Below are positions 1 to 8,849 of a DNA stretch of 64,000 nt, one piece after another. This stretch comes from LMUY01 sp965199005 (lineage in GTDB: Bacteria; Pseudomonadota; Alphaproteobacteria; Acetobacterales; Acetobacteraceae): positions 496,001 to 560,000 of the forward strand of contig CBDAQK010000006.1 in NCBI GenBank assembly GCA_965199005.1, given 5' to 3'. Made by a program: the position numbers and the translations under genes. The notes under the pieces were generated by a model that saw nothing but the letters and a program-made list of their open reading frames with translations, searched no databases and was not told the origin of the DNA. How positions within the stretch are numbered: position 1 is the stretch's first letter; each line of letters begins with the position of its first letter.

Positions 1-1007
1 CCGTCGTGCAATTCGCGCCGGGCGGCCCGGTGGAGCAGATGCTGGCCGAATTGCGCGGACAGACGCAGACGCTGAGCCGCATCACCGGCGGCGGGTCGGA
101 TGTGGTGCAACCCGCCGACAACTCGACCGGTTACCGCGGGCGGCGTGGATTGGACCCGCAAACGGTGGCGCAAATCCGTCACATGTTTGGTTTCGACAAG
201 CCGCCGCTGACACGCTACCTCGAAATGATCGGCAGCTATCTTCGCTTCGACTTCGGCCGGTCGTTCTTTCGCGGCGACACGGTGATGCATCTGGTGCTGA
301 CCCGATTGCCGGTCAGCGTTTCCATCGGGCTGTGGTCGACGCTGCTGATCTACCTCGTGTCCATCCCGCTCGGCATCGCCAAGGCCGTTCGCGACGGCAG
401 CCGGTTCGATGTCGCAACCTCGGCGGCGGTGCTGGTCGGGTACGCTGTGCCGGGGTTCTTGTTCGCGATCCTGCTCATCGTGGTGTTCGCGGGCGGGTCG
501 TTCTTCGACTGGTTCCCCCTCCGCGGGCTGACCAGCGACGGCAGCGCCGCCTGGTCGTGGCCAAGGCGGGTGGGTGATTATGCCTGGCACATGGTGCTAC
601 CCACGATCGCCCTGGTCGCCGGCGGGTTCGCCAGCCTGACGATCCTGACCAAGAACTGCTTTCTCGACGAGATCAACAAGCAATACGTGCTCACCGCGCG
701 GGCGAAGGGCGCTGGCGAGCAGCGGGTGCTGTATGGGCACGTGTTCCGCAACGCGATGCTGCTCATCGTCGCCGGCTTCCCCGCGGCCTTCATCGGCATC
801 CTCTTCTCCTCCGCCCTGCTGGTGGAGATCGTATTCTCGCTGGATGGGCTGGGACTGCTCGGCTTCGACAGTGCCATCCGGCGCGATTACCCGGTGATGT
901 TCGGAACGCTGTATATGTTCACGCTGATCGGCCTGCTGCTGCAGATCGTCGGCGATCTGATGTACACCTTTGTCGATCCCCGGATCGATTTCGAGCGACG
1001 GGACTGA
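1..1007 (+). CDS. yejB: YejB-type microcin C/oligopeptide ABC permease, 5' truncated
   Basis: Inner-membrane permease of a peptide importer of the Yej class. The reading frame is open from base 3 to the stop at 1005-1007, and the first visible residues (VVQFAPGGPVEQM) match the end of the first membrane helix and following loop of YejB, so about 25-30 N-terminal residues lie outside the window. The rest shows several hydrophobic segments and, near residue 225, the EAA-type loop (LTARAKGAGEQRVLYGHVFR) that docks on the ATPase. The TGA overlaps the ATG of the next permease (TGATG), so the genes are translationally coupled. The periplasmic binding protein (YejA) is expected just left of the window. 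Confidence 0.9.
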   Translation, partial: VVQFAPGGPVEQMLAELRGQTQTLSRITGGGSDVVQPADNSTGYRGRRGLDPQTVAQIRHMFGFDKPPLTRYLEMIGSYLRFDFGRSFFRGDTVMHLVLTRLPVSVSIGLWSTLLIYLVSIPLGIAKAVRDGSRFDVATSAAVLVGYAVPGFLFAILLIVVFAGGSFFDWFPLRGLTSDGSAAWSWPRRVGDYAWHMVLPTIALVAGGFASLTILTKNCFLDEINKQYVLTARAKGAGEQRVLYGHVFRNAMLLIVAGFPAAFIGILFSSALLVEIVFSLDGLGLLGFDSAIRRDYPVMFGTLYMFTLIGLLLQIVGDLMYTFVDPRIDFERRD

Positions 1008-2029
1008 TGAGTCCGCTCAACCAGCGCCGCTTCGCCATCTTTCGTTCGCACCGCCGAGGCTGGTGGTCGCTCTGGATCTTCCTCATTCTGTTCTTCGTCT
1101 GCGCGGCCGCCGAACTCGTCGCGAATGACCGGCCCTTGCTCATCCGTTACGACGGCCATTGGTTCTCGCCCGTACTGCACGACTACAGCGAAGATGCGTT
1201 CGGCCCCGATTTCCTGCCGATCGAGGCCGACTACACCGACCCCGATCTGGCGCATGCCATCGACGCGAAGGGATGGATGATCTGGCCGGCCATCCCGTTC
1301 TCCTACGACACCGTTGTGAAGAACCTGGCGAAGCCGTCTCCCACTCCGCCCAGTTGGCGCAACCTGCTCGGCACGGATGACCAGGCGCGCGACGTGTTGG
1401 CGCGGGTGATCTATGGGTTCCGCATTTCCGTGCTGTTCGGCTTCGTGCTCACCATCGTCTCGTCCATCCTCGGCATCGCCGCCGGGGCGGTGCAGGGGTT
1501 CTATGGCGGGCTGACCGACCTGCTGTTCCAGCGTTTCATCGAAATTTGGTCGGGCATGCCGCAACTCTTCCTGCTGATCATCCTCTCCTCGATCATCACG
1601 CCGGGGTTCTGGGTGCTGCTGCTCTTCCTGCTGGCGTTTTCTTGGATGGCGCTGACCGGGGTGGTGCGGGCGGAGTTCCTGCGGGGCCGCAATCTCGACT
1701 ACGTCCGCGCGGCGCGGGCGCTCGGCGTGCGCGACACGGCCATCATGTGGCGCCACATCCTGCCGAACGCGCTGGTCGCAACGCTCACCTTCCTGCCGTT
1801 CACCCTGTCCGCCTCGGTCACCGTCCTGGCCAGCCTGGACTTCCTCGGCTTCGGCCTGCCCCCAGGTTCGCCCTCGCTCGGCGAGTTGGTGAACCAAGGC
1901 AAGAACAATCTGCAGGCGCCGTGGCTGGGCATCACCGCCTTCATCGTGCTGGGCGGCATCCTGGTGCTGCTGATCTTCATCGGCGAGGCCGTGCGGGATG
2001 CGTTCGATCCCCGCAAGCAACTGAAATGA
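1007..2029 (+). CDS. yejE: YejE-type ABC permease
   Basis: Second inner-membrane permease of the Yej peptide importer, 340 residues, close to the family's usual size. It begins with a basic cytoplasmic stretch (FRSHRRGWWSLW) before the first helix and then has a long periplasmic segment (about residues 45-125), as YejE proteins do. The typical GTDDQARDVLARVIYG motif near residue 125 precedes the transmembrane core, and the EAA loop (DYVRAARALGVRDTAIMWRH) lies near residue 230. Start and stop overlap the flanking genes (TGATG at 1005-1009, ATGA at 2026-2029), indicating a single yejBEF transcript. Confidence 0.92.
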   Translation: MSPLNQRRFAIFRSHRRGWWSLWIFLILFFVCAAAELVANDRPLLIRYDGHWFSPVLHDYSEDAFGPDFLPIEADYTDPDLAHAIDAKGWMIWPAIPFSYDTVVKNLAKPSPTPPSWRNLLGTDDQARDVLARVIYGFRISVLFGFVLTIVSSILGIAAGAVQGFYGGLTDLLFQRFIEIWSGMPQLFLLIILSSIITPGFWVLLLFLLAFSWMALTGVVRAEFLRGRNLDYVRAARALGVRDTAIMWRHILPNALVATLTFLPFTLSASVTVLASLDFLGFGLPPGSPSLGELVNQGKNNLQAPWLGITAFIVLGGILVLLIFIGEAVRDAFDPRKQLK

Positions 2030-3585
2030 CCATCCTGTCGGTGAGCGGCCTATCCGTGCGCTTCGGCGCGAAAGCGGTGGTCGACCAGGTGTCGTTCACC
2101 GTGGCGCGCGGCGAAACCGTGGCCTTGGTGGGGGAGAGCGGGTCCGGCAAGTCGCTCACGGCGCTGTCGATCCTGCGCCTGCTGCCCCCGGGCGCGGCGG
2201 TGACAGGCAAGGTCGTGCTGGACGGCACGGATATGGCGACGGCGCCGCCGGACCGGTTGAGGGCGATCCGCGGCGCCACGGCTGCCATGGTGTTTCAGGA
2301 GCCGATGACCAGCCTCAATCCGCTGCACAAGATCGGGCGCCAGGTTGGCGAGGCAATGGCGCTGCATGGCCGCCGCCCGACGCGGGCGGCCATCGTGGCG
2401 CTGCTCGATTCCTGCGGCTTTCCGGAGGCGGCGAAGCGGCTGGACGCCTTGCCGCACCAATTATCCGGCGGCCAGCGGCAGCGCGTGATGATCGCCGCGG
2501 CCTTGGCCAACGACCCGGCGCTGCTGATCGCCGACGAGCCGACCACGGCGCTGGACGTGACCATCCAGGCGCAAATCCTCGACCTGCTGGCCGAACAGAA
2601 GGCGAAACGGGGGCTGGCGCTGCTGCTGATCAGCCACGACCTGGGTGTCGTCAGACGCTATGCGGACCGGGTCTGCGTGATGAAGGATGGCTGCATCGTG
2701 GAGCAGGGGGACGCGGCAACCGTTTTCGCGCACCCCACTCATCCCTACACGCGCATGCTGGTGGAGGCGGAGCCGAAGGGCCGCCCGAATGCGCTGCCGC
2801 AAGCCGCCCCCGCCTTGGCCGAGGCCGCCAACATCACGGTCGATTTCACCACGCATCGCGGCTTTCTGCCGCGCTGGTCCAAATCGCTACGGGCGGTGAA
2901 CGACGTGTCGCTGACCATCCGGGAAGGCGAAACGTTGGGCTTGGTGGGGGAGAGCGGCTCGGGGAAGTCCACCATGGGGTTGGCGCTGCTGCGCCTGGTG
3001 CCGGCGTCCGGCCGGGTGGTGTTCGCAGGGGAGGATTTGCAGATGCTGTCCCCCACCGCGCTCCGCCATCGCCGGGCGCAGATGCAGATCGTGTTTCAGG
3101 ACCCTTATGGAAGCCTCTCGCCGCGGCTGGCGATCGGGGATTTGGTCTCGGAAGGGCTTCGTGTCCATGAGCGCTTGAGTGCGTCCGAACGCGCCGCCCG
3201 GGTCGCATCGGCGCTGGCCGAGGTGGGGCTGCCGGCGGACACCATCCTGCGCTATCCGCACGAGTTCAGCGGGGGGCAGCGGCAGCGCATCGCGATCGCC
3301 CGCGCACTGGTGTTGCAACCCCGCCTGCTGGTGCTGGACGAGCCGACCTCCGCGCTGGACCGCTCGGTGCAGGCACAGATCGTCGCGTTGTTGCGGGACC
3401 TGCAGCAGCGCCACGGATTGGCCTACCTGTTCATCAGCCACGACCTCGCGGTGGTGCGCGCGCTGGCCCATCGGGTGATGGTGCTGCGGGCCGGCCGGGT
3501 GGTGGAGGAGGGCGAGGCGGACGCGGTGTTCGCCGCCCCGCGTGAAGCCTATACCCGTGCGTTGATGGAGGCGGCCTTCGCCTGA
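2026..3585 (+). CDS. yejF: YejF-type duplicated ABC ATPase
   Basis: Cytoplasmic energy-coupling protein of the Yej importer, 519 residues with two complete ABC domains in tandem. The first Walker A (GESGSGKS) is at residues 36-43 and a second identical one lies near residue 307; each half also has an LSGGQRQR/FSGGQRQR signature and a DEPT Walker B. The ATG overlaps the yejE stop, which fixes the start; longer in-frame versions would run through yejE. The double-ABC layout distinguishes YejF from the separate D and F subunits used in the other peptide importers of this window. Its 3' end overlaps the convergent MFS gene by 37 bp. Confidence 0.93.
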   Translation: MTILSVSGLSVRFGAKAVVDQVSFTVARGETVALVGESGSGKSLTALSILRLLPPGAAVTGKVVLDGTDMATAPPDRLRAIRGATAAMVFQEPMTSLNPLHKIGRQVGEAMALHGRRPTRAAIVALLDSCGFPEAAKRLDALPHQLSGGQRQRVMIAAALANDPALLIADEPTTALDVTIQAQILDLLAEQKAKRGLALLLISHDLGVVRRYADRVCVMKDGCIVEQGDAATVFAHPTHPYTRMLVEAEPKGRPNALPQAAPALAEAANITVDFTTHRGFLPRWSKSLRAVNDVSLTIREGETLGLVGESGSGKSTMGLALLRLVPASGRVVFAGEDLQMLSPTALRHRRAQMQIVFQDPYGSLSPRLAIGDLVSEGLRVHERLSASERAARVASALAEVGLPADTILRYPHEFSGGQRQRIAIARALVLQPRLLVLDEPTSALDRSVQAQIVALLRDLQQRHGLAYLFISHDLAVVRALAHRVMVLRAGRVVEEGEADAVFAAPREAYTRALMEAAFA

Positions 3586-4772
3586 GCCTGGCGCTCGTCA
3601 CCCAGGTGGATCGTCCAGAGCATGGCGACGCCAGCCAGCGGCACCACGGCCAGCATGCCGTACGCGGGCGTCCATCCCAGATGCACCACGACGAACCCGG
3701 CTGCGGCGGCCGATAGGGCCGAGGAGAGCGATTGCATGGTGCCGAGCGCCCCCATCGCCGTTTGGGTGCGTCCGCCGCCATAGGTCAAATCCGCCACGGC
3801 CGCCGGGGCAGCCACGCTGATCAACCCGGCGCCCAGCCCATCCAGCAGTTCGATAACGATCAGCGCCACCGGATGATGCGACACCGCCGCCAGGAATCCC
3901 CGAACGGGGAGCACCGCGCAGGCGGCGATCAGCAGCGCGCGGCGGCCGACTTTCTCCGCCAGATGCCCGGCGGCCCAGGAGACGGGCACCATGACCGCCT
4001 GCGCCACCACCACCAGCACCGCCATCCATTGGGTGGGATCATGCAGCCGCTCCATCGCCAGACGCTGGCCCAGCAGGGGCAATACGGCCGCATTGCCAAA
4101 ATTGAACATCCCGACCGACAGGATCACGACCAGTAGGCGCTTGTTGCGGAGCAGCGCCCGGGTGCTGCCGCGCTTCTCGCCCTTCTTGCGGCGCTCCCGC
4201 CCGGCCATGCGGGTATGGTCCACCGCGTCGCGCGGATAGAACCCGAGTGCGACGAGCATGCCGGCGGCCATGACGCCCAGCACCGCGATCGAGGAAGCGG
4301 GCCCAATGGCGAAGGCCACGCCCCAGATCAAGGCGGCCGCCACGACGTTGCCGCAATGGGTGGCGGCCTGGTTGATGCCCTGCTGCCTGGGGAAGCCATC
4401 TTTGCCGATGGTCGCCATGGTCAGCGCGGTCAGCGATGGGGCGCCCAGCGCGCCCCCCGTGGCGACGACGACCTGGGCGATCAGGATCGGCCACAGCCCC
4501 CGCACGACGAACATCGCCAAGGTGCCCCCCATGATCATCAGGCAGGTGAGGGCGAGCATCAGCCGGGGGCGCCCCACGCGGTCGATCAGCGCGCCGGCCG
4601 GCGTGGCCGTGAGCATGCCGGCGACCAGCCCGGCGGAGAGCACCCAGCCAATCTCGTCGGGCGGCCATTTCTCGGCCGTGGATAGCCAGGTGGAGAGGAA
4701 AGGACCCATCCCACCTCCCACGTCGGCCATGAAGAAGTTGATGACGGGCAACCCGATCGAAGGGGTCATCAT
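3549..4772 (-). CDS. MFS transporter
   Basis: Twelve-helix major facilitator superfamily protein of 407 residues with the conserved loop 2-3 motif (GALIDRVGRPRLML near residue 60) and a charged central loop (RERRKKGEKRGS) between the two six-helix halves. It most resembles drug or metabolite exporters, but nothing nearby names a substrate. The start is ATGATG at 4767-4772 and either ATG could be used; upstream on the minus strand TTGCTG and AATAAA spaced 17 nt apart make a plausible weak promoter. The 3' end overlaps yejF by 37 bp on the opposite strand. It is probably monocistronic. Confidence 0.88.
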   Translation of the reverse strand: MMTPSIGLPVINFFMADVGGGMGPFLSTWLSTAEKWPPDEIGWVLSAGLVAGMLTATPAGALIDRVGRPRLMLALTCLMIMGGTLAMFVVRGLWPILIAQVVVATGGALGAPSLTALTMATIGKDGFPRQQGINQAATHCGNVVAAALIWGVAFAIGPASSIAVLGVMAAGMLVALGFYPRDAVDHTRMAGRERRKKGEKRGSTRALLRNKRLLVVILSVGMFNFGNAAVLPLLGQRLAMERLHDPTQWMAVLVVVAQAVMVPVSWAAGHLAEKVGRRALLIAACAVLPVRGFLAAVSHHPVALIVIELLDGLGAGLISVAAPAAVADLTYGGGRTQTAMGALGTMQSLSSALSAAAAGFVVVHLGWTPAYGMLAVVPLAGVAMLWTIHLGDERQAQAKAASINARV

Positions 4773-4860
4773 GTCGGTGAAGTGCCTGATGGGGCGTGTC
4801 GTTTATTCATTGCTTTGGCGAAGACAGCAACATACCGGCGTTTTGATGGCAACCGCCTGG

Positions 4861-6174
4861 TCAGCCCGGTGCCGTTGACGGCAGCCAAACGGTGAAGGTG
4901 GCGCCCTCGCCTTCGCGGCTGTCGATCGCCAACTGGCCCCGGTGCCGGTTGATGATGTGTTTGACGATCGCCAGCCCCAGCCCGGTGCCCCCCACCGCCC
5001 GGGACCGGCCTTTATCGACCCGGTAGAACCGCTCGGTCAGCCGCGGCAAATGCTCGCGCGGAATGCCCGCCCCGTCATCGGTGACGGCCACCGTCACGCC
5101 AGGCCGGGGCGGCCAGCGGCCACCTGGCGCGGTCCGCGCCGCGGCCACACGCAGGCTTCCCCCCTCCCGCCCATACTTGATGGCATTGTCCATCAGGTTC
5201 TGGAACACCTGCCCGAGCTGGTCGTCATCCCCGGTGATCTTTGGCAGGTCGTCCGGCAGGTCCAGCCGTAAAGTCGTGCCGCGCCGCTGCAGCCGGGGTT
5301 CGAAGGAGGCGGCGGTGAACCGCAGCAGCTCGGCCAGGTCCACCATCCCGGTTGGCGGCGTATGCTCCGTCATTTCGATCCGGGACAGGCTGAGGAGGTC
5401 GTCGATCAGCCGGTTCATCCGGCCGCCTTGCTCGGCCATGATTTCCAGGAACCGTGACTGGGCGGGCGGATCGTCGGCGGCTGGCCCGCGCAGCGTTTCG
5501 ACGAACCCGATCAGGCTGGCCAGCGGGGTTCGCAATTCGTGGCTGGCATTGGCGACGAAGTCCGCCCGGGTGCGCTCCAGCGCCCGCTCCCGCGTGCGGT
5601 CGGATAACACGGCGGCGACTTGGTCGCCCGCCAAATGAAACACAGCGGCGTGCAATTCCCGCTCGACGGGGACGGGCAGGAACAAATCTGCCTCCTGCAT
5701 GGTGCCTGCGGCGGCGGCCCGGTCGATCGCGTCGCGCAGGCCCGGGTGGCGCAGCACGGCCGCGATGTCGGCGCCGAAGATGGCCCTGGCAGCCGCGTTG
5801 ACCCTGGTCACGGCGCGGTCCGGTCCCAGTAGGATGAGTGGGTCCGGCAGCGCCTCGATCATCGCATTCGCGGTCCGCAGTTCCTCCTGAAGGGATCGGG
5901 AGGTTTCGCCATAGCGCCGGATCAGCCGGTCGATGTCGCCCTGCAGGCGGGGGCGGGGGCGCTTTCCGGCCGGGGCGCCGTCCGCGGCCCGGCGCAACTC
6001 CACCCCCATCTCCGCCCGCTCATGCGCCCGCCACGCGGCGAAGCCGAATGCTGCGGCCAGGTTCAGCAATGCGGCGGCCAGGGCTGGCGCGAGTCCCACG
6101 GCGCCGTAAGCGAACAACACGATCAAGACCGCCAGCGAAGGGGTCGCCAGGATGGCAGCCGGCAGCAACACCAC
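4861..6174 (-). CDS. PhoR-like sensor histidine kinase
   Basis: Membrane sensor kinase of 437 residues. Two hydrophobic segments at the N-terminus (about 5-25 and 27-48) are followed by a PAS-like segment (about 105-200), a HisKA domain with the phospho-acceptor in FVANASHELRTPLASL (His212) and a HATPase domain with the N box (DNAIKYGREG) and G boxes (DDGAGIP, GGTGLGLAIV). The arrangement matches PhoR, which senses phosphate through Pst/PhoU, but no phoB, phoU or pst gene lies beside it, so the phosphate role is an inference. It starts 27 bp after the lppC stop on the same strand and may be cotranscribed with it. Confidence 0.85.
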   Translation of the reverse strand: MVLLPAAILATPSLAVLIVLFAYGAVGLAPALAAALLNLAAAFGFAAWRAHERAEMGVELRRAADGAPAGKRPRPRLQGDIDRLIRRYGETSRSLQEELRTANAMIEALPDPLILLGPDRAVTRVNAAARAIFGADIAAVLRHPGLRDAIDRAAAAGTMQEADLFLPVPVERELHAAVFHLAGDQVAAVLSDRTRERALERTRADFVANASHELRTPLASLIGFVETLRGPAADDPPAQSRFLEIMAEQGGRMNRLIDDLLSLSRIEMTEHTPPTGMVDLAELLRFTAASFEPRLQRRGTTLRLDLPDDLPKITGDDDQLGQVFQNLMDNAIKYGREGGSLRVAAARTAPGGRWPPRPGVTVAVTDDGAGIPREHLPRLTERFYRVDKGRSRAVGGTGLGLAIVKHIINRHRGQLAIDSREGEGATFTVWLPSTAPG

Positions 6175-6201
6175 GACGTGGCGGCTTTGGGGTGGTTCGG
6201 T

Positions 6202-7371
6202 TTAGCTGCCGGTTGCCAGGCTGGCGGGCGCCGGGTCCACGATGTGGGCGCCGTCCGGCCCTACCGCGAACACCGCCAGGCCGCGCACGACGTGCCCATC
6301 GGGCCGCAGGGCGAACAGGCCGTCCACGCCACGGAACCCGTTCGTCTGGGTGATGACGAGCAAATTGCCCGCGGCGACCCGGGCAAGCTGGCCCGCATCA
6401 TAGGCGAGATCGACCAGGCCCGACGGTGCGGAGCCGTATTTTGCGGTGTACGCCTGCTCGAACCGGGTGCGGAAGCTTGGGTCGGGCCCGGCATACCAGG
6501 CACCCGAGAGACCAGCCGCCGCGGGGTCGTGCGCCCAGGTCGCCGGGCCGATCACCTGCACATCGGGCGGGGTGATGCCATAGCCCGGCAGGGCCGAGGC
6601 AACCGTTGCCAAGGCCGACCCACCGGCCGCCAGCAGCAGCGCGTCGAACGGCGGCGGGGCGACGTCCGGCGGCGTCACCAGCGGGTCGGGCGGGGCCGAG
6701 TCGGCGCTATGCCGGCTGGCATACTCGGATACGGCGCGCAGGGCGGCGTCCAACTGTGGCCCCCTGCCGTCCGGGTAACGCCGGATGACTGGCGCCGGGT
6801 CCGCGACGGCCGTGGCGGCGGTGATCAGCCCATCGCTCAACGCGGCGCCGAAGATGTTGTCCGGCAGCACGGCGGCGATCCGGCTCTTGTTGACGCGGCG
6901 GAGCGACTGCGTCAGCCGCAGGACCTGTTGTTGCGGGGTGATACCCAGCGCCCAGACACCGGGCCGTCCCTGCTGCGGGTCCGAGGTGAAGGCGAGGATG
7001 GGGATGCCGTTCGCCACCGCGGCTGCGGCTGCCGTCTCACCCGCGGTCAGCGGCCCCACGATGATGCCGTCGCCGGCGGCCACGGCCTGCTGGGCGGCGG
7101 CGGTGGCGCCGCTCGGCGTGCCCTTGGTATCCAGCACGTCCGGTTGCGGACCGTTCGGCCCAAGCGCAAGTTGCACCCCCTGCAACAGGTCGCGCCCCAG
7201 GTTGGCGTTCGGCCCGGTCAGCGGAACGAGGATGGCGACCTTGTTGTTCACCGGGACGGGCGGTGCGCTGGCCCGTGTGGTTGCCGACTCGTCTGGTGCG
7301 GCGACGCAACCAGCCAGTGCGGCGGCGGCGATGAAGGAAAGCGCGGAGTACTGTAATGCACGTAACGTCAC
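6202..7371 (-). CDS. LppC-family lipoprotein (penicillin-binding protein activator)
   Basis: Predicted lipoprotein of 389 residues in the LppC/LpoA family, whose E. coli member stimulates PBP1A from the outer membrane. The GTG at 7371 gives a clean signal peptide ending in the lipobox LAGC (Cys22); longer in-frame starts would bury it. The mature part has the periplasmic type I binding-protein fold typical of the family (KVAILVPLTGPNANLG near residue 42, then IVGPLTAGET). The N-terminal TPR part of enterobacterial LpoA is absent, as usual in alphaproteobacteria. It is divergent from rsmI, a widely conserved pairing. Confidence 0.85.
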   Translation of the reverse strand: MTLRALQYSALSFIAAAALAGCVAAPDESATTRASAPPVPVNNKVAILVPLTGPNANLGRDLLQGVQLALGPNGPQPDVLDTKGTPSGATAAAQQAVAAGDGIIVGPLTAGETAAAAAVANGIPILAFTSDPQQGRPGVWALGITPQQQVLRLTQSLRRVNKSRIAAVLPDNIFGAALSDGLITAATAVADPAPVIRRYPDGRGPQLDAALRAVSEYASRHSADSAPPDPLVTPPDVAPPPFDALLLAAGGSALATVASALPGYGITPPDVQVIGPATWAHDPAAAGLSGAWYAGPDPSFRTRFEQAYTAKYGSAPSGLVDLAYDAGQLARVAAGNLLVITQTNGFRGVDGLFALRPDGHVVRGLAVFAVGPDGAHIVDPAPASLATGS

Positions 7372-7384
7372 GATCCGGACTCCG

Positions 7385-8266
7385 ATGACACTCGCAATGA
7401 CGATGGCAGACGGGACGGTCGACCCGGCACGTGGAAGCCTTGTGCTGGTTTCCACGCCAATCGGCAACCTTGGGGATATCAGCCAGCGGGCGCTGGAGGC
7501 ATTACGGTCTGCGGACACTTTGCTGTGCGAAGATACCAGGGTCACCGCGCGGCTGCTTTCGGCCTACGGGATATCCGTCGCCACTTCGCCGTTGCACGAC
7601 CATAACGAAGACGCGCGTATTCCGGCAATCCTGGAGCAGGTCCAGGCCGGACGGCGGGTCGTGCTGGTGTCGGATGCGGGGACGCCGCTCGTGAGCGACC
7701 CAGGGTTCCGCCTGGTGCGCGCCGCGGTGGCGGCCGGGGTGCCGTTGGGGGCGGTGCCGGGGCCGAATGCCGCCGTCATGGCGCTGGTGCTGAGCGGATT
7801 GCCGCCGCAGCCATTTCTGTTCCTGGGCTTCCCCCCGCCGCGCTCGGCGGCGCGCCGCACCGAATTTGCCAAATTGCGCGCGGCGGAGCGGGCTGGGCTG
7901 GACGCCACCCTGCTATGGCACGAGGCGCCGCACCGGCTGGCGGAAATGCTGGCTGACTTGCTGGCCGTGTTCGGTGACCGCCCGGCGGCTGTGGCGCGTG
8001 AATTGACCAAGCGGTTCGAAGAGGTGCGGCGCGAATCGCTCTCGGTGTTGGCGGAGCATTACGCGGCCGAGCCGGCCCGGGGGGAGATCACGGTGTTGGT
8101 GGGGCCGCCTCCACCCGAATCGCAAGATGCCGAGGGGTTGGACGCCCAGTTGCGATCCGCCCTGGCCAGCAGCAGCGTGAAGGATGCGGCGGCGTTGGTC
8201 GCCGGGTCGACCGGGCTGCCGCGCCGTATGGTGTACGCCCGCGCACTCGAATTGAGCCGGGGATGA
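7385..8266 (+). CDS. rsmI: 16S rRNA (cytidine(1402)-2'-O)-methyltransferase RsmI
   Basis: SAM-dependent methyltransferase that 2'-O-methylates C1402 in the ribosomal decoding centre. The protein has the tetrapyrrole-methylase fold with the family motifs LVLVSTPIGNLGDIS near the N-terminus, LLCEDTR, VSDAGTPLVSDPG and GPNAAVMALVLSG. From the ATG at 7385 it has 293 residues, against 286 in E. coli; in-frame ATGs at 7397 and 7403 are equally possible and no strong ribosome binding site separates them. It is divergent from lppC with only 13 bp between the annotated starts. Confidence 0.93.
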   Translation: MTLAMTMADGTVDPARGSLVLVSTPIGNLGDISQRALEALRSADTLLCEDTRVTARLLSAYGISVATSPLHDHNEDARIPAILEQVQAGRRVVLVSDAGTPLVSDPGFRLVRAAVAAGVPLGAVPGPNAAVMALVLSGLPPQPFLFLGFPPPRSAARRTEFAKLRAAERAGLDATLLWHEAPHRLAEMLADLLAVFGDRPAAVARELTKRFEEVRRESLSVLAEHYAAEPARGEITVLVGPPPPESQDAEGLDAQLRSALASSSVKDAAALVAGSTGLPRRMVYARALELSRG

Positions 8267-8282
8267 TGCTACGAGGGGCTGC

Positions 8283-8849
8283 ATGAGCGAATTGGCCACA
8301 GAAACGCTGGAGCGCCACGAACACCTTCAGCATCATCCGGATGACCGGCATGCGAAGCGCGCTGCGCTGGTGATCGGCGTCCTCGCGGCGGTCCTGGCGG
8401 TTTGCGAGATGATGGAGCGCAGCTCGCAGAACGCTTATCTGTCCCACCACATCGGCGCCAGCAACGAGTATGCGTTCTACCAGGCCCGGCAGACCCGTGC
8501 GTTGGTCCTGAACCAGACGGCGACGCTGATGGCAGCGTTGCCGCCGAACCCGCAGACACAGAAGGCCAGCGCGGACGCGGCGGCGGAGGCGAAGCGTCTG
8601 ACCGACGATAGCGACCGCGGGAACGGCGCCAAGCAAATCCAGGCCCGTGCCCAGGCGGAGAGCGACGCGCGGGACAAGTCGCTGCACCGCTATGAGTGGT
8701 TCGAGATGGTCACCAGCGGGCTACAGATCGCCATCGTGCTGGCCAGCGTGTCCGTGGTGACGCAGTTGGTGCCGGTGTTGCTGCTCAGTCTCGGGGTTGG
8801 CGCCGTGGCGGCGATGGTGGGCGCGTTGGTGGCCGCGGGGGTGGTTTAA
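8283..8849 (+). CDS. DUF4337-type membrane protein
   Basis: A 188-residue protein resembling DUF4337. It has a His-rich N-terminus (ERHEHLQHHPDDRH), one helix at about residues 27-43, a long charged region predicted helical (about 60-140), and a C-terminal pair of hydrophobic segments (about 143-188) ending at the stop. The function of the family is unknown. It starts 16 bp after rsmI and is probably cotranscribed with it, while its last 4 bp overlap the convergent hemW. The assignment rests on the overall pattern, notably the central NAYLSHHIGASNEYAFYQA segment. Confidence 0.7.
   Translation: MSELATETLERHEHLQHHPDDRHAKRAALVIGVLAAVLAVCEMMERSSQNAYLSHHIGASNEYAFYQARQTRALVLNQTATLMAALPPNPQTQKASADAAAEAKRLTDDSDRGNGAKQIQARAQAESDARDKSLHRYEWFEMVTSGLQIAIVLASVSVVTQLVPVLLLSLGVGAVAAMVGALVAAGVV

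Noticed and set aside
887..2020. Long open frame of 377 codons antisense to yejE
   Set aside because: It is a GC-bias shadow of the permease: Arg/Gln/His-rich with no domain, signal or ribosome binding site, and it crosses the yejE-yejF junction.
6022..7356. 444-codon frame antisense to lppC
   Set aside because: Low-complexity Arg/Gly composition without any family pattern; lppC on the other strand has a clear lipobox and fold.
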